A stretch of DNA of 64,000 nt from Tritrichomonas musculus (lineage: Eukaryota > Parabasalia > Tritrichomonadida > Tritrichomonadidae). The notes beneath the pieces are model-generated. The model was not told where the DNA came from and searched no databases. It saw only the letters and a program-made list of their open reading frames with translations. Both the position numbers and the translations under genes were made by a program. Shown here in pieces: positions 35,764-44,529 of this stretch (the first letter of the stretch is position 1; each line of letters starts with the position of its first letter). The DNA is taken from the NCBI GenBank assembly GCA_039105265.1, contig JAPFFF010000022.1, forward strand, positions 124,001 through 188,000. Direction: 5' to 3'.

Positions 35764-37149
35764 ATGAGTAAACATTATGATCATGAGACTAATACCCTCA
35801 CGATAGAACCCGGACAATATGATAATTTATATAAAAACAATGCTATAGATCAAATAACTATTAGTCCAAATGGTCACACCATTTATATAATACCTCACGT
35901 GATAATACCACCACCATTTGTACGCAACTTCTTTGCTCGAAAAGAGGTGGATCCTGATGGCATTGGAATAAAGGCTATAAAATATTACTTCTGTTTGTCA
36001 AATTCGTATGATGCAGATTATATCTGGACTTGGGAAAACTCATTCGATAAAGATGTTGTTTATCTAGAGAAGTTCCCAGGGGACCGTCCAGAACGACTAA
36101 CTGATAATATGAATATATGTTTGCCAGTTAAATATTTCGAGGTAAACATTGTTAATAAAGTTCGGCTAACAGTTGGGCGGAGTAGCGACGAAGGATTTTA
36201 TATCCCATTATTGGCTGAAGAGAGTGACCAAATACCCACTGTGAATATTGTTCAAAACACTTGTGTATATCACAGCCCTAATAAGTCCAGACAAAGTGAG
36301 AAGAATATTGAGTTTGCATTTGCCAAAAAACCTACAAATGCACCTCGTCCAAAACCCCTTCCACCACCACCAGGTGTAACGCCAATTACAACTGAACAAC
36401 GTATTAATGATATACGCAAACATCCCAAGGTTGATGGCAATGGTGTATATCGTTCGACGGATATTCGGCCTGCAACCGCACCAATTACTCTAGCTAAGAA
36501 AAATGGTGATAAGCAGGAATATCGCGTAAAATATGAAACACAGTATGACCTGGTTAGAAATATTCGAAATAGATTACAGCAAAGCAAGCTCGATTTCGAG
36601 GCCATAAGTAATCCAAGCATACAATCATCAGCTAGGGTTCTAACACCAAACAAGAGTCAAAACCGAATTGCTAGCAAACCGCGTGATAGAATACGTGATA
36701 CTCCAACACCATCCAATTCGGTATCATTTGGACCATCATTCAAAAACATCGGATTCCAGCCCAATAACTCTCAAAGTCTGCATATTGAGGACCTTGATAA
36801 TAGTGAATCAACTGAAATATATCAGTTCATGGCACCTGAATCACCAATACAACCTATCCAACCACCTCCACATATATCATCTACTAGTAGTTTGTCATCA
36901 CGTGGTTTGAATAGCAAGATACATATTCCACCCAATATGATGCCTAGACCGTCATCAGCTAAGTCCAAAAATAGTAGTTCTAAAACCAGATCTACAGCGA
37001 AGCCTCCTGCTGTTAAGCCATCTACGGCAAAGCCATCTACGGCAAAGCCTCCTGCTGTTAAGCCATCCGCACAGCCGGTAATTAAATTCAAAGGGTTTGG
37101 GTTCCAAGGTTTTAACAAAGATAATGATATGGGTGATATCCCCGATTAA
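35764..37149 (+). CDS. 461-aa protein with Pro/Ser/Lys-rich tail, unknown
   Basis: N-terminal about 160 residues look like a folded strand-rich domain (HTIYIIPHVIIPPPFV, IKAIKYYFCLSNSYDADYIW). From about 175 the chain is low complexity, with Pro runs and a final tandem repeat of PPAVKPSTAKPSTAK type (about 410-440). It occupies the same place as the Pro-rich gene at 4323-4853 in A. Likely a virion or DNA-associated protein; no family recognised. Confidence 0.6.
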   Translation: MSKHYDHETNTLTIEPGQYDNLYKNNAIDQITISPNGHTIYIIPHVIIPPPFVRNFFARKEVDPDGIGIKAIKYYFCLSNSYDADYIWTWENSFDKDVVYLEKFPGDRPERLTDNMNICLPVKYFEVNIVNKVRLTVGRSSDEGFYIPLLAEESDQIPTVNIVQNTCVYHSPNKSRQSEKNIEFAFAKKPTNAPRPKPLPPPPGVTPITTEQRINDIRKHPKVDGNGVYRSTDIRPATAPITLAKKNGDKQEYRVKYETQYDLVRNIRNRLQQSKLDFEAISNPSIQSSARVLTPNKSQNRIASKPRDRIRDTPTPSNSVSFGPSFKNIGFQPNNSQSLHIEDLDNSESTEIYQFMAPESPIQPIQPPPHISSTSSLSSRGLNSKIHIPPNMMPRPSSAKSKNSSSKTRSTAKPPAVKPSTAKPSTAKPPAVKPSAQPVIKFKGFGFQGFNKDNDMGDIPD

Positions 37150-37151
37150 AT

Positions 37152-37994
37152 TTATTCTTCTTCTGCTGGTGCATATCCGTCTATGAAGTATTGGGCTACA
37201 GCATTTTTACGAGCTGCTTCAACTGATTGAGCTTTATCAGCCTTGTATTCAGCATATCCCCTATTCTTATAAACATCAGTATCCAGGAATCGGATGAGAT
37301 TATTTTGGTACTGATCTCGATTATACTTCAAACGCTTCTTGTCTCCATAAACAGCAGTATTATATAACTTTTGCAACTGTTGTTGTTGTTCCGTATCAGT
37401 ATTTATTAATTCACCCCCAAAGGGGTTGAGAGCTGGCGCATCATCCCCGGAGGGGCTGAGAGCTGTCGCATCACCACTGGTTGATTTGTAAATCATATTC
37501 AAACTCTTAAATAAACTGTATCCGTATTCAGCTTCTTCATATGATGCATCATCAGCATTTCGTTTGAATTTGACGATAATAGTTTCGGGAGTGAATACTT
37601 TCCTTACATCATCATCAGGAACTACACAACCACGATCATTCTGTGTACATTGAATTGTGATTTGTTGGGAACCTTCATTAGTAATACTCTCAGTTTTTAC
37701 AAATGGTAATTCGATTTGAGCTTTAATGACATTCATTAACCATTGAGTATTGCCACTTGAATTATACACCATAAATACACCACGATCATACCATACAATA
37801 TATGATCCATTATCTAACACCATTCTATATCCTCTCTTATATTTTTCATAAGGCTTGAATATCAAATCAAAATGTTGTATATTGTTAATGTAATCCGTGT
37901 TAGAACCCCAATTAACATCAAATATCACATGTATATCGGTTTCTGGTAAGTATGGTTTTACAAATATATAAACTACACGCAATTGCCAGTACAA
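37152..37994 (-). CDS. Fibre-like receptor segment on the opposite strand
   Basis: 280 codons. From about residue 9 it matches residues 550-720 of the Maverick A fibre (IFVKPYLPETDIHVIFDVNW, QHFDLIFKPYEKY, GNTQWLMNVIKAQIE, KFKRNADDASYEE). After KSLNMIYKSTSGD it continues in an unrelated tail (about 180-280) with a 28-bp tandem duplication and a helical end (QNNLIRFLDTDVYKNRGYAE). The C-terminal fibre domain lies on the other strand immediately to the right, so the fibre locus is rearranged. Confidence 0.6.
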   Translation of the reverse strand: MYWQLRVVYIFVKPYLPETDIHVIFDVNWGSNTDYINNIQHFDLIFKPYEKYKRGYRMVLDNGSYIVWYDRGVFMVYNSSGNTQWLMNVIKAQIELPFVKTESITNEGSQQITIQCTQNDRGCVVPDDDVRKVFTPETIIVKFKRNADDASYEEAEYGYSLFKSLNMIYKSTSGDATALSPSGDDAPALNPFGGELINTDTEQQQQLQKLYNTAVYGDKKRLKYNRDQYQNNLIRFLDTDVYKNRGYAEYKADKAQSVEAARKNAVAQYFIDGYAPAEEE

Positions 37995-38428
37995 CCATCA
38001 CCCACTACTCCCCAATCGAGCCATCGGTTAACACCATCACCGATTTCGTCATTGGAGCCCCAGTATATATGACCGGTAAGGTGTATCATCGTGAGGATTC
38101 GAAATGGGTCCCTAGCACTGAAGCTGACACCACTGATTGCATATGTAGTGTGAAGACCACTGGTACCTGGAAGGAGTATGTTGGTATATGCGTCAGAATC
38201 GATGAAGCCAATGGTTGTATCACATTCGCCACTCATGGGGATTACATGGTTAAGGTCGAGGACTCCTCATGCTATTCCATTGGGGATGAGGTATTCATTG
38301 ATAACGCTGATAATAAACTGAAGATACTCACTGGTGAGACCGCGATAACCTCAAAAATAAATCGTATGACCGTGGGTATCATAACTGGTATCATCAACGG
38401 ATCCACATTAGCTGTGTTTAAGGCCTAA
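37952..38428 (+). CDS. Fibre C-terminal domain
   Basis: From about 37968 it encodes TTITHYSPIEPSVNTITDF, PVYMTGKVY, DTTDCICSVKTTG, matching the end of the Maverick A fibre but continuing 85 residues further (YVGICVRIDEANGCITFATHG, SIGDEVFIDNADNKLKIL), a strand-rich module like those in phage decoration or head-fibre proteins. The true start is uncertain since the first few codons come from the rearranged joint. Confidence 0.55.
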   Translation: MVLQIYKLHAIASTTITHYSPIEPSVNTITDFVIGAPVYMTGKVYHREDSKWVPSTEADTTDCICSVKTTGTWKEYVGICVRIDEANGCITFATHGDYMVKVEDSSCYSIGDEVFIDNADNKLKILTGETAITSKINRMTVGIITGIINGSTLAVFKA

Positions 38429-38432
38429 TTCT

Positions 38433-38458
38433 GGGTGTGGTAGAATTCTACCAGACCC
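38433..38458. terminator. Palindrome, copy 2
   Basis: GGGTGTGGTAGAA and near-mirror (one mismatch), 4 bp after the fibre-domain stop. The flank CAATATTTAGTGGTTAT is the reverse of the flank of copy 1, so copies 1 and 2 form inverted repeats of about 40 bp around the integrase-to-fibre cassette. Confidence 0.65.
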
Positions 38459-38487
38459 AATATTTAGTGGTTATCACAATGAAATCT

Positions 38488-38513
38488 GGGTCTGCGGGAT
38501 TTCCCGTCGACCC
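38488..38513. terminator. Imperfect palindrome beside the PolB stop
   Basis: GGGTCTGCGGGA and near-mirror TTCCCGTCGACCC, 6 bp beyond the PolB stop codon. It sits like the palindrome at 11586-11601 beside PolB of Maverick A. Probable 3' end signal for PolB, which converges with the fibre domain. Confidence 0.5.
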
Positions 38514-38518
38514 AATAT

Positions 38519-41500
38519 TCAATTCGAATTGCATATAATATAGTCCTCTGATGTGAGTCCGTGGATGAATGGGGCACAGGATTGGTTCGCGAGGACAATC
38601 ATTTTGGTATGAGTCCCAGTGAGAGCATTCTTGTTTACCGTGATCTTGGACATCGTCATCTCACTGATTTTGCTCTGGATTTTGTTGCGCATGACCATCT
38701 GCAGATTGATATTTTTGCCAACCTTCACACCACCATTGTCGATGATGTCCTTGTAATCATCACTTGTAATACGGTTTTTCTTGAGGGAGACCCACTTGAG
38801 TTTGAGTGCCTTGGTTACAGCTCCACTATTAAATATGGTGTAGCACTTGGGGGCTAACGCAATCATATTCTCACCATATTTCTCAATGCAGAGACCCAAT
38901 ATTTTCTTCTCATCAGCGATTGTATTTATATTGGGATTCGGCATGAACCTATATATGTTCTCATCATAGTATGCCCTATTCTTGATGATGTATTTGAACT
39001 CTTGATCGGACCCCTTGGTATCATCACCAGCAACCGCAAAATACGCACTATCAGTGTCCCCCTCTATGAAATGGAATCGCTCCACATCAAGGCACTTGTA
39101 CATGAAGTCGTATATGAATGTGAGATACCAGAATTTGGCATTATCTAGAGTCCAGAATGATTCCTGAAGGCATGTCGTGCATTTGAAGCTCTTTGGGTTC
39201 ATCTGGAGTAGATAGTTGTCATCACTCAATTTGGTGCCACTGACATAGTTGTCGTAGATGATATTCTGGAAGGTCTTATCGCGCGGGCATATCTTGATTT
39301 TGGAGAACTTCTCGGTGTTCATCCCATCGTACCCATATGAGCCATTCATGCTGATCTTATAAAATTTCTCATTTCCCCCAGCAGCTCCAGAGATGATATC
39401 CTGACGGCGTTTCATGAATTCGCTAACGAATGGGTTGAATCCGCGATGAGCCTCGTATTTGGTGAGACTCTTGATATCCTCAATGACAAGTCCATGGTCG
39501 AGGAGGAACCAGAGGTAGTAGTTCGAGAATGTCTGATAGGTACCCATTGTATCAACACTCATGGTCAGCTTCCGTTCAGTTTTGTCAACAGATGGGAGCT
39601 TATTGTGGATCATGTAGTTGTGCATATATGGACCAATTGTGGCCTCATGATTGGTGATATCGAAATTGCGAAATACAGGTGGGAAATTGATGAAGTAGTT
39701 GATTTTGGATATTGGGCATTTCAACATGACCTCCGCTTTGAACAGGAATTTGGGATGTTCTTGGTACTTCTGGCTGTTGTTGATGATACCCATACATGTG
39801 TTGTAGGTCTTCATATTTTTGACCCCATCCTTGTACACCTCGAATCGCTCCATCATGGAACCTGGCATATACATGACTCCTCCGTGATATGGATTGGCAT
39901 CATGTTTGGTTGAACTGAATGCAGATGGGTATAAGCTGTTGAAATCGACTCCAACAATGTGAGTCATCGTGTGTGGAGTATCATATGAGATTACCTTGTG
40001 ATCAACGGCGTTGTATCTAAAACGGTTTATTTTGGTATGACCCTTGATGTTGACACGATGCATGACATTGGATAGACCACCTGTGATGTTGTTCCGTAAG
40101 CTGTAATACTCCTGTTCATCATTGATGAGTGTTGGGAGATGCATCATCTTGCAGTACTTCTTCAGCTGAATTCGGAGTTTGGTTATATTGGGGTCATCAC
40201 GGCTGCGAAGTCTGTTGCATTCCGCACAAGCGAGTTTACAGTTACTGAGTTCATGACCAATATCATTATTGATTCTATCGAGAGTAGGTCTGTTGGTCCA
40301 TGTGAAGTGCTCACCACAGAGATGGCACTTGCCTGTATCTGGATTGTTGTACATCTCCATGAACTTATCGAATTGCTCCTCACAAACACATTTATCGAGG
40401 TTCCTGGGTTTGTCCTTATGAGATTGATTATATTTGACATCCTGATTATAGTAGTTCTCGCATTTGAATCGCCACCAATCGAGGTTTGGTTTGAATTTGT
40501 TAATGGGATTCTGTATAGAGTATTCAGCATTTGGAGAATGGAATTCTTCCTTGAATTCCTTATATGCGAGTGCATACTTGATACAGGATGCATTCTTGCT
40601 TAGCGATAGGTTTGAGATGAGGTCCACATTGTATTGCGCATTGAGTGCAATCAGGTTGTCAATGGGTTTGATCATCATCTCGACATCATTATCATTGTAT
40701 GCAAGTAGGTAGTCCCATCGGGTTTCATAGTTTTTGGCATCCTCGAGATATAGTTTGTAATCATCTGGTGTCAATGGATTCTTCTGGTTGAGATAGCTGT
40801 AGAACGCCTCATACTCAAATGGCTCTGCTTTTGAGAGGACCTCATTGTAGTTCTCAGTGTTGATGGCTTCATATGGGAACACACCCTTTGAGCTATTCTC
40901 GACCCCGCCGAAGTCTACACCGAATTGTCGTAATGTACCTCCAGCGACAAATGATTGTGCATCGATGAATCGCAACTTGGTATCGTATTTGGGTGACTTC
41001 AATATGAACTGCTTCAATGAGGATGTGGTACCAATGATGCTATTGGGCTCAACACTCCAGAACATATTTCGCTTGGCTGAACTGTAGTTGAGATACTCCT
41101 TGAATAGGTTGCTATCGAATCTACTCGAGTTGAATCCAAATACGGTTATCACATTCAGGTTGCGATCAATGGTTTTGAGATTGTCAACTGGTTGATTGAT
41201 GAAGGATTTCATGTATTGAACCTTATCGTGATACACCTGCTTGGATTGCTCAAACAACCACTCGATCCATTTGATGATGAACTCAGATGAATCTCTTAAT
41301 GAGAAATGCTTTGTGGTACAACCAGATTGTGATTTGACACATGATGATACACTCAGGGGAACCAGTCGTGAGTTGATGGTTGTGGATGAACCAATAGATG
41401 CATTCACAGGCTGTTCAACAGTTTCGAAATCGTAGGTGATGTAATATATGTTGGGTTTCCAGTCGAGACCATAGGCTAAGCAATATTCGTACACCGGATT

Positions 41501-43438
41501 GCTGAGTATATGTGGACAGTATGGTAGTGGTTCACGATTGGGTATGAATCGCTTTCGAAATACCCCGTCACAGTTCTTAACATGGTTCTCGAAACACTTC
41601 ATATTGTAATGACCGTAATGGGCATATGAGCCACACTTTGGACAGATATGGATGTTGGTCAGCTTCTCAGCATTCCTGATGTACATTATGTGGATGATTC
41701 GATTTTGGGTGTACAGCAATGCGGATTTCCTAAATGAGTTGTCCTCATTGTATTTCCATTGGTCCTGAAGGTTATAAACTTTGAGATCCTCCAAGTACTC
41801 ATAGATGTCCACATTCAAGTGATGCTTCTCAGCAGATGCCTTCATGGATTCAATTGATGTTCCCGGATAGTTGTTCAGGAGGTCGATTGCATCTTGAGAT
41901 GGCTTAGTAGAATACACTATATTGTGATCCTCGCATAGGAGCTTCCTAGCTACCTGTGTGCGATTCTTAGTATTGCAACCAGATTCAGGGTCAACCAGAT
42001 GGTCATCTAGACATGCAGCCAGAAATCGGTACCAACATAGATTGTCATCGGCGTTGTCCGTGATGATGAATTTGCTATTTTTGATCTCAGGAGGTAAATC
42101 CTTGATTGGACCACTAACCTTGACCATTCGAGATACCGTGAATGAGACTGATCCTACCATAATCAACTTGGTTCCAGATGTTGAGGTCTCATATGAGTGC
42201 AGTACTGATTCAATATAGTACTTCACGATATCAAGTGATTGCTCATCACGAACCACAATTGGGATAGCCGATTTATAGTTGTTCCAATTGATTTCCCTAG
42301 CTGCATATTCACATGAATACCCAAACACATTCTCAGCATAGGGGGTCTCAAATACACCCGAGAGTTGGAAATAGATTTTGAATGGTTTTACCTCACGCTT
42401 ATAGACCTGTTGCAAGCCCTCATATATAGAGTTCAATGAGGATATCGAGTTGAAGTAGTATATGTATATTGGCTCATAGGTATCGATATCCTCACGCTCC
42501 TTGTAATCACTATCAGCATATTTGACATATGATTGCCAAGCCTCAACAGCCCTATCATAGCTATCAGGTTCATTCACCATGAGGAAATCGGTGTGTTTCG
42601 ATTTGAACTCATGACCGAACTCACTGAGGTAATCGAGTATTTCATTATTTTCGGGGTCCTTGGGGAGATCATCAATATTTTCGGGGGCCTTGGGGGAATC
42701 ATTGATAATATGGATCAGTTTTGTAACCTTAGTCCTGTCTCGGGGTATATTATGTATTTCAGTTCTGTCGATATACTCGGGGAAATATTTGTTGAAATAG
42801 GAATATGCTTTGTTATCATCAATACTAGCGTTACTACCGATAATATGATTCAGTTTTGTAACCTTAGTCCTGTCTCGGAGTATATCTTGTATTTCAGCTC
42901 TATCGAGATACTCGGGATAATACTTGTTGAAATATGAATATGCTTTGTGTTCATCATCTAATTGCTGAATGAACTTAATCCAGGTATTCAATTGCTGGCG
43001 TTCATCAATGCGGTCCTCAATCTTGTAATCATCTCTATCGAAATGCTTGAAGTAATCCTTAGTTCGTTCAGTCCTCAGCTGCTTGAAGAATGTATCAAGA
43101 TCTGATGCCTCGAGCCCACGAGTGCGATCAAAACCGGTACGATATACAAATGAGTTCTCATTCAGGAACTTTATGAGACTGTTCAGTTGTTCATTATATG
43201 ATACGCGGGTTGGGATGTTGGCATCGAACTCCTTATTGGCGGTCTTGATATAATGATCAATAGCACTCACGGTTAGATTACTTTTATCAAAATCCCTAGT
43301 ACTAATCTTGCGCTGCTTTTCACGCTCCTGTTCCCGCTCCTGTTTCTGCTTCTGTTTCAATCGATCGCGATGCAATTTCTCAGCCAGCTTCTGTTCCTGC
43401 TTCTGGAGACGCTCTTGCTTAGCACGCTCCCGTTCCAA
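38519..43438 (-). CDS. Protein-primed DNA polymerase B with OTU-like region and embedded HNH domain
   Basis: 1639 codons. N-terminal Lys/Glu/Arg coil, then a module (SNLTVSAIDHYIK to SDLDTFFKQLR), an internal tandem duplication (KAYSYFNKYYPEYLDRAEI and KAYSYFNKYFPEYIDRTEI), an OTU-like region about 465-600 (DDNLCWYRFLAACL, IIHIMYI) and a zinc cluster CPKCGSYAHYGH. Exonuclease motifs: YDFETVEQ (about 672), FNSSRFDSNLF, LAYNDNDVEMM. HNH insert about 1036-1078 (CHLCGEHF, TLDRINND, CKLACAECNRLR). Polymerase motifs: DFNSLYPS (about 1166), KISMNGSYGYDG (about 1371), DTDSAYF (about 1462). The true N-terminus is uncertain because related modules extend upstream. Confidence 0.9.
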   Translation of the reverse strand: MERERAKQERLQKQEQKLAEKLHRDRLKQKQKQEREQEREKQRKISTRDFDKSNLTVSAIDHYIKTANKEFDANIPTRVSYNEQLNSLIKFLNENSFVYRTGFDRTRGLEASDLDTFFKQLRTERTKDYFKHFDRDDYKIEDRIDERQQLNTWIKFIQQLDDEHKAYSYFNKYYPEYLDRAEIQDILRDRTKVTKLNHIIGSNASIDDNKAYSYFNKYFPEYIDRTEIHNIPRDRTKVTKLIHIINDSPKAPENIDDLPKDPENNEILDYLSEFGHEFKSKHTDFLMVNEPDSYDRAVEAWQSYVKYADSDYKEREDIDTYEPIYIYYFNSISSLNSIYEGLQQVYKREVKPFKIYFQLSGVFETPYAENVFGYSCEYAAREINWNNYKSAIPIVVRDEQSLDIVKYYIESVLHSYETSTSGTKLIMVGSVSFTVSRMVKVSGPIKDLPPEIKNSKFIITDNADDNLCWYRFLAACLDDHLVDPESGCNTKNRTQVARKLLCEDHNIVYSTKPSQDAIDLLNNYPGTSIESMKASAEKHHLNVDIYEYLEDLKVYNLQDQWKYNEDNSFRKSALLYTQNRIIHIMYIRNAEKLTNIHICPKCGSYAHYGHYNMKCFENHVKNCDGVFRKRFIPNREPLPYCPHILSNPVYEYCLAYGLDWKPNIYYITYDFETVEQPVNASIGSSTTINSRLVPLSVSSCVKSQSGCTTKHFSLRDSSEFIIKWIEWLFEQSKQVYHDKVQYMKSFINQPVDNLKTIDRNLNVITVFGFNSSRFDSNLFKEYLNYSSAKRNMFWSVEPNSIIGTTSSLKQFILKSPKYDTKLRFIDAQSFVAGGTLRQFGVDFGGVENSSKGVFPYEAINTENYNEVLSKAEPFEYEAFYSYLNQKNPLTPDDYKLYLEDAKNYETRWDYLLAYNDNDVEMMIKPIDNLIALNAQYNVDLISNLSLSKNASCIKYALAYKEFKEEFHSPNAEYSIQNPINKFKPNLDWWRFKCENYYNQDVKYNQSHKDKPRNLDKCVCEEQFDKFMEMYNNPDTGKCHLCGEHFTWTNRPTLDRINNDIGHELSNCKLACAECNRLRSRDDPNITKLRIQLKKYCKMMHLPTLINDEQEYYSLRNNITGGLSNVMHRVNIKGHTKINRFRYNAVDHKVISYDTPHTMTHIVGVDFNSLYPSAFSSTKHDANPYHGGVMYMPGSMMERFEVYKDGVKNMKTYNTCMGIINNSQKYQEHPKFLFKAEVMLKCPISKINYFINFPPVFRNFDITNHEATIGPYMHNYMIHNKLPSVDKTERKLTMSVDTMGTYQTFSNYYLWFLLDHGLVIEDIKSLTKYEAHRGFNPFVSEFMKRRQDIISGAAGGNEKFYKISMNGSYGYDGMNTEKFSKIKICPRDKTFQNIIYDNYVSGTKLSDDNYLLQMNPKSFKCTTCLQESFWTLDNAKFWYLTFIYDFMYKCLDVERFHFIEGDTDSAYFAVAGDDTKGSDQEFKYIIKNRAYYDENIYRFMPNPNINTIADEKKILGLCIEKYGENMIALAPKCYTIFNSGAVTKALKLKWVSLKKNRITSDDYKDIIDNGGVKVGKNINLQMVMRNKIQSKISEMTMSKITVNKNALTGTHTKMIVLANQSCAPFIHGLTSEDYIICNSN

Positions 43439-43642
43439 TTGCTTAGCACGTTCACGTTCAAGTCTGACTTCCTCAAGTGCATGCAGATTCTGTTCAGTTG
43501 CATCCCTCAGCAGCTTATCCTCTTGTTCATCATGCAGTCTCTCGAAGAATTTGTCAAAATCTGAGACCTCGAGAAGAGTATTAGTATCAAAACGTGTGCG
43601 ATATACAAATAAATTATCATTCAGGAACTTTATGAGACTGCT

Positions 43643-44080
43643 CTACTGTGCGGCCTGTGATATGTCGGTTGGGATTTTGCCACCGAACTCAGTGTTGACG
43701 ATCTTGATATAATCTTTGATATCACTCGCGGTTAAAACAGTTTTATTAAAATGGGTCTTATTAATCTTGCTATTCAGTAAGCGTTCAGCACCTTCCAATC
43801 CCAATACCTTGAGACGCCTCTGCTCAGCACGTGTAAGCCTCAGTCGTCTGAGGAATGTATCAAGATCTGATTCCTCGAGCTTATTATCGGGATCAAAACC
43901 AGTGTGATCTACAAATGAGTTCTCATTCAGGAACTTTATGAGACTGCTCAGCTGTCCAACATATTGGCTGTTGGTTGAGATACCCCCGCGGAACTTCTCA
44001 TTGATGAGATTGATATAGTCTTTGACGATGTCTGTGGGTAGAACCTTTTTATCGAAATTCCAATTAGTAATCTTACTCAT
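43643..44080 (-). CDS. ORF made of PolB N-terminal modules
   Basis: 145 codons. Contains one full and one part copy of the module seen near the PolB N-terminus: DIVKDYINLINEKF, LSSLIKFLNENSFV, ESDLDTFLRRLR, then DIKDYIKIVNTEFGGKIPT. The DNA between it and PolB also encodes similar segments, so the polymerase N-terminal region has been tandemly multiplied and this part of the locus looks broken. TTATTTTTG lies upstream of the start. Confidence 0.6.
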   Translation of the reverse strand: MSKITNWNFDKKVLPTDIVKDYINLINEKFRGGISTNSQYVGQLSSLIKFLNENSFVDHTGFDPDNKLEESDLDTFLRRLRLTRAEQRRLKVLGLEGAERLLNSKINKTHFNKTVLTASDIKDYIKIVNTEFGGKIPTDISQAAQ

Positions 44081-44183
44081 TTACCCCATTGGTAAAAATA
44101 CAAAAATAATCATCGCAACGCAGTTGATGACATACTATTTTTGAATTTTATTCGATTAAATAGCAAATCGGAATCATATATGT

Positions 44184-44276
44184 GTTAGCGCTAACTGGTA
44201 TAGTTGTTGGGTCATGAAGCATGTCTCCGGGCTTCGGCTGCAGGCATGAGTTCGATCCACTGCCATACCGATTTTT
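44184..44276 (+). ncRNA. Candidate small structured RNA, tRNA/VA-RNA-like
   Basis: A perfect palindrome GTTAGCGCTAAC opens it (44184-44195), then AACTGGTATAGTT can form a small hairpin. CATGTCT (44220-44226) pairs with AGGCATG (44242-44248) over a GGC-TTCG-GCT tetraloop hairpin. GTTCGATCC (44250-44258) fits the RNA polymerase III B-box, and five T residues follow at 44272-44276. A full tRNA cloverleaf does not form: no 5' acceptor strand pairs with the end. This suggests a Pol III type non-coding RNA, as adenoviruses have; unproven. Confidence 0.45.
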
Positions 44277-44308
44277 CGTATTATTTCCGGTCCATATTTG
44301 TGATAGAG

Positions 44309-44506
44309 CCCAAGCGCACTAAACACCTTGGGTAAGCTATTACTTGTGGATTATAGGGGTAATACGGGCATTTGCCGGCATTTGCAACTCCAACCAGCCT
44401 CATGATGGATGCAGGTATTTTCCTTGAGGGATTGATGTGCAATCCCGGGTCCGTATGTTGGTTCCTCTAGAGAATGCATTACGCATCCATCATGGGGTCG
44501 GTTTTT
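44309..44506 (+). other. Second structured non-coding stretch
   Basis: CCCAAG (44309-44314) pairs with CTTGGG (44327-44332). CATGATGGATGC (44401-44412) pairs exactly with GCATCCATCATG (44483-44494) around a 70-nt loop, followed by T5 at 44502-44506. No ORF. GC-rich for this element. Together with 44184-44276 it fills the only sizeable gene-free gap between PolB-linked ORFs and the next gene. Confidence 0.5.
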
Positions 44507-44529
44507 GCAAAAATATTTTTGGACTACGG

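Noticed and set aside
44184-44276. A standard tRNA gene (apparent CAT anticodon and TTCGATC loop)
   Set aside because: No acceptor stem can be formed with the 3' end and the T-stem does not pair, so it is reported only as a tRNA-like candidate RNA.
44281-44520. Self-splicing intron or ribozyme
   Set aside because: Stems are present but no group I/II core or hammerhead signature could be recognised.
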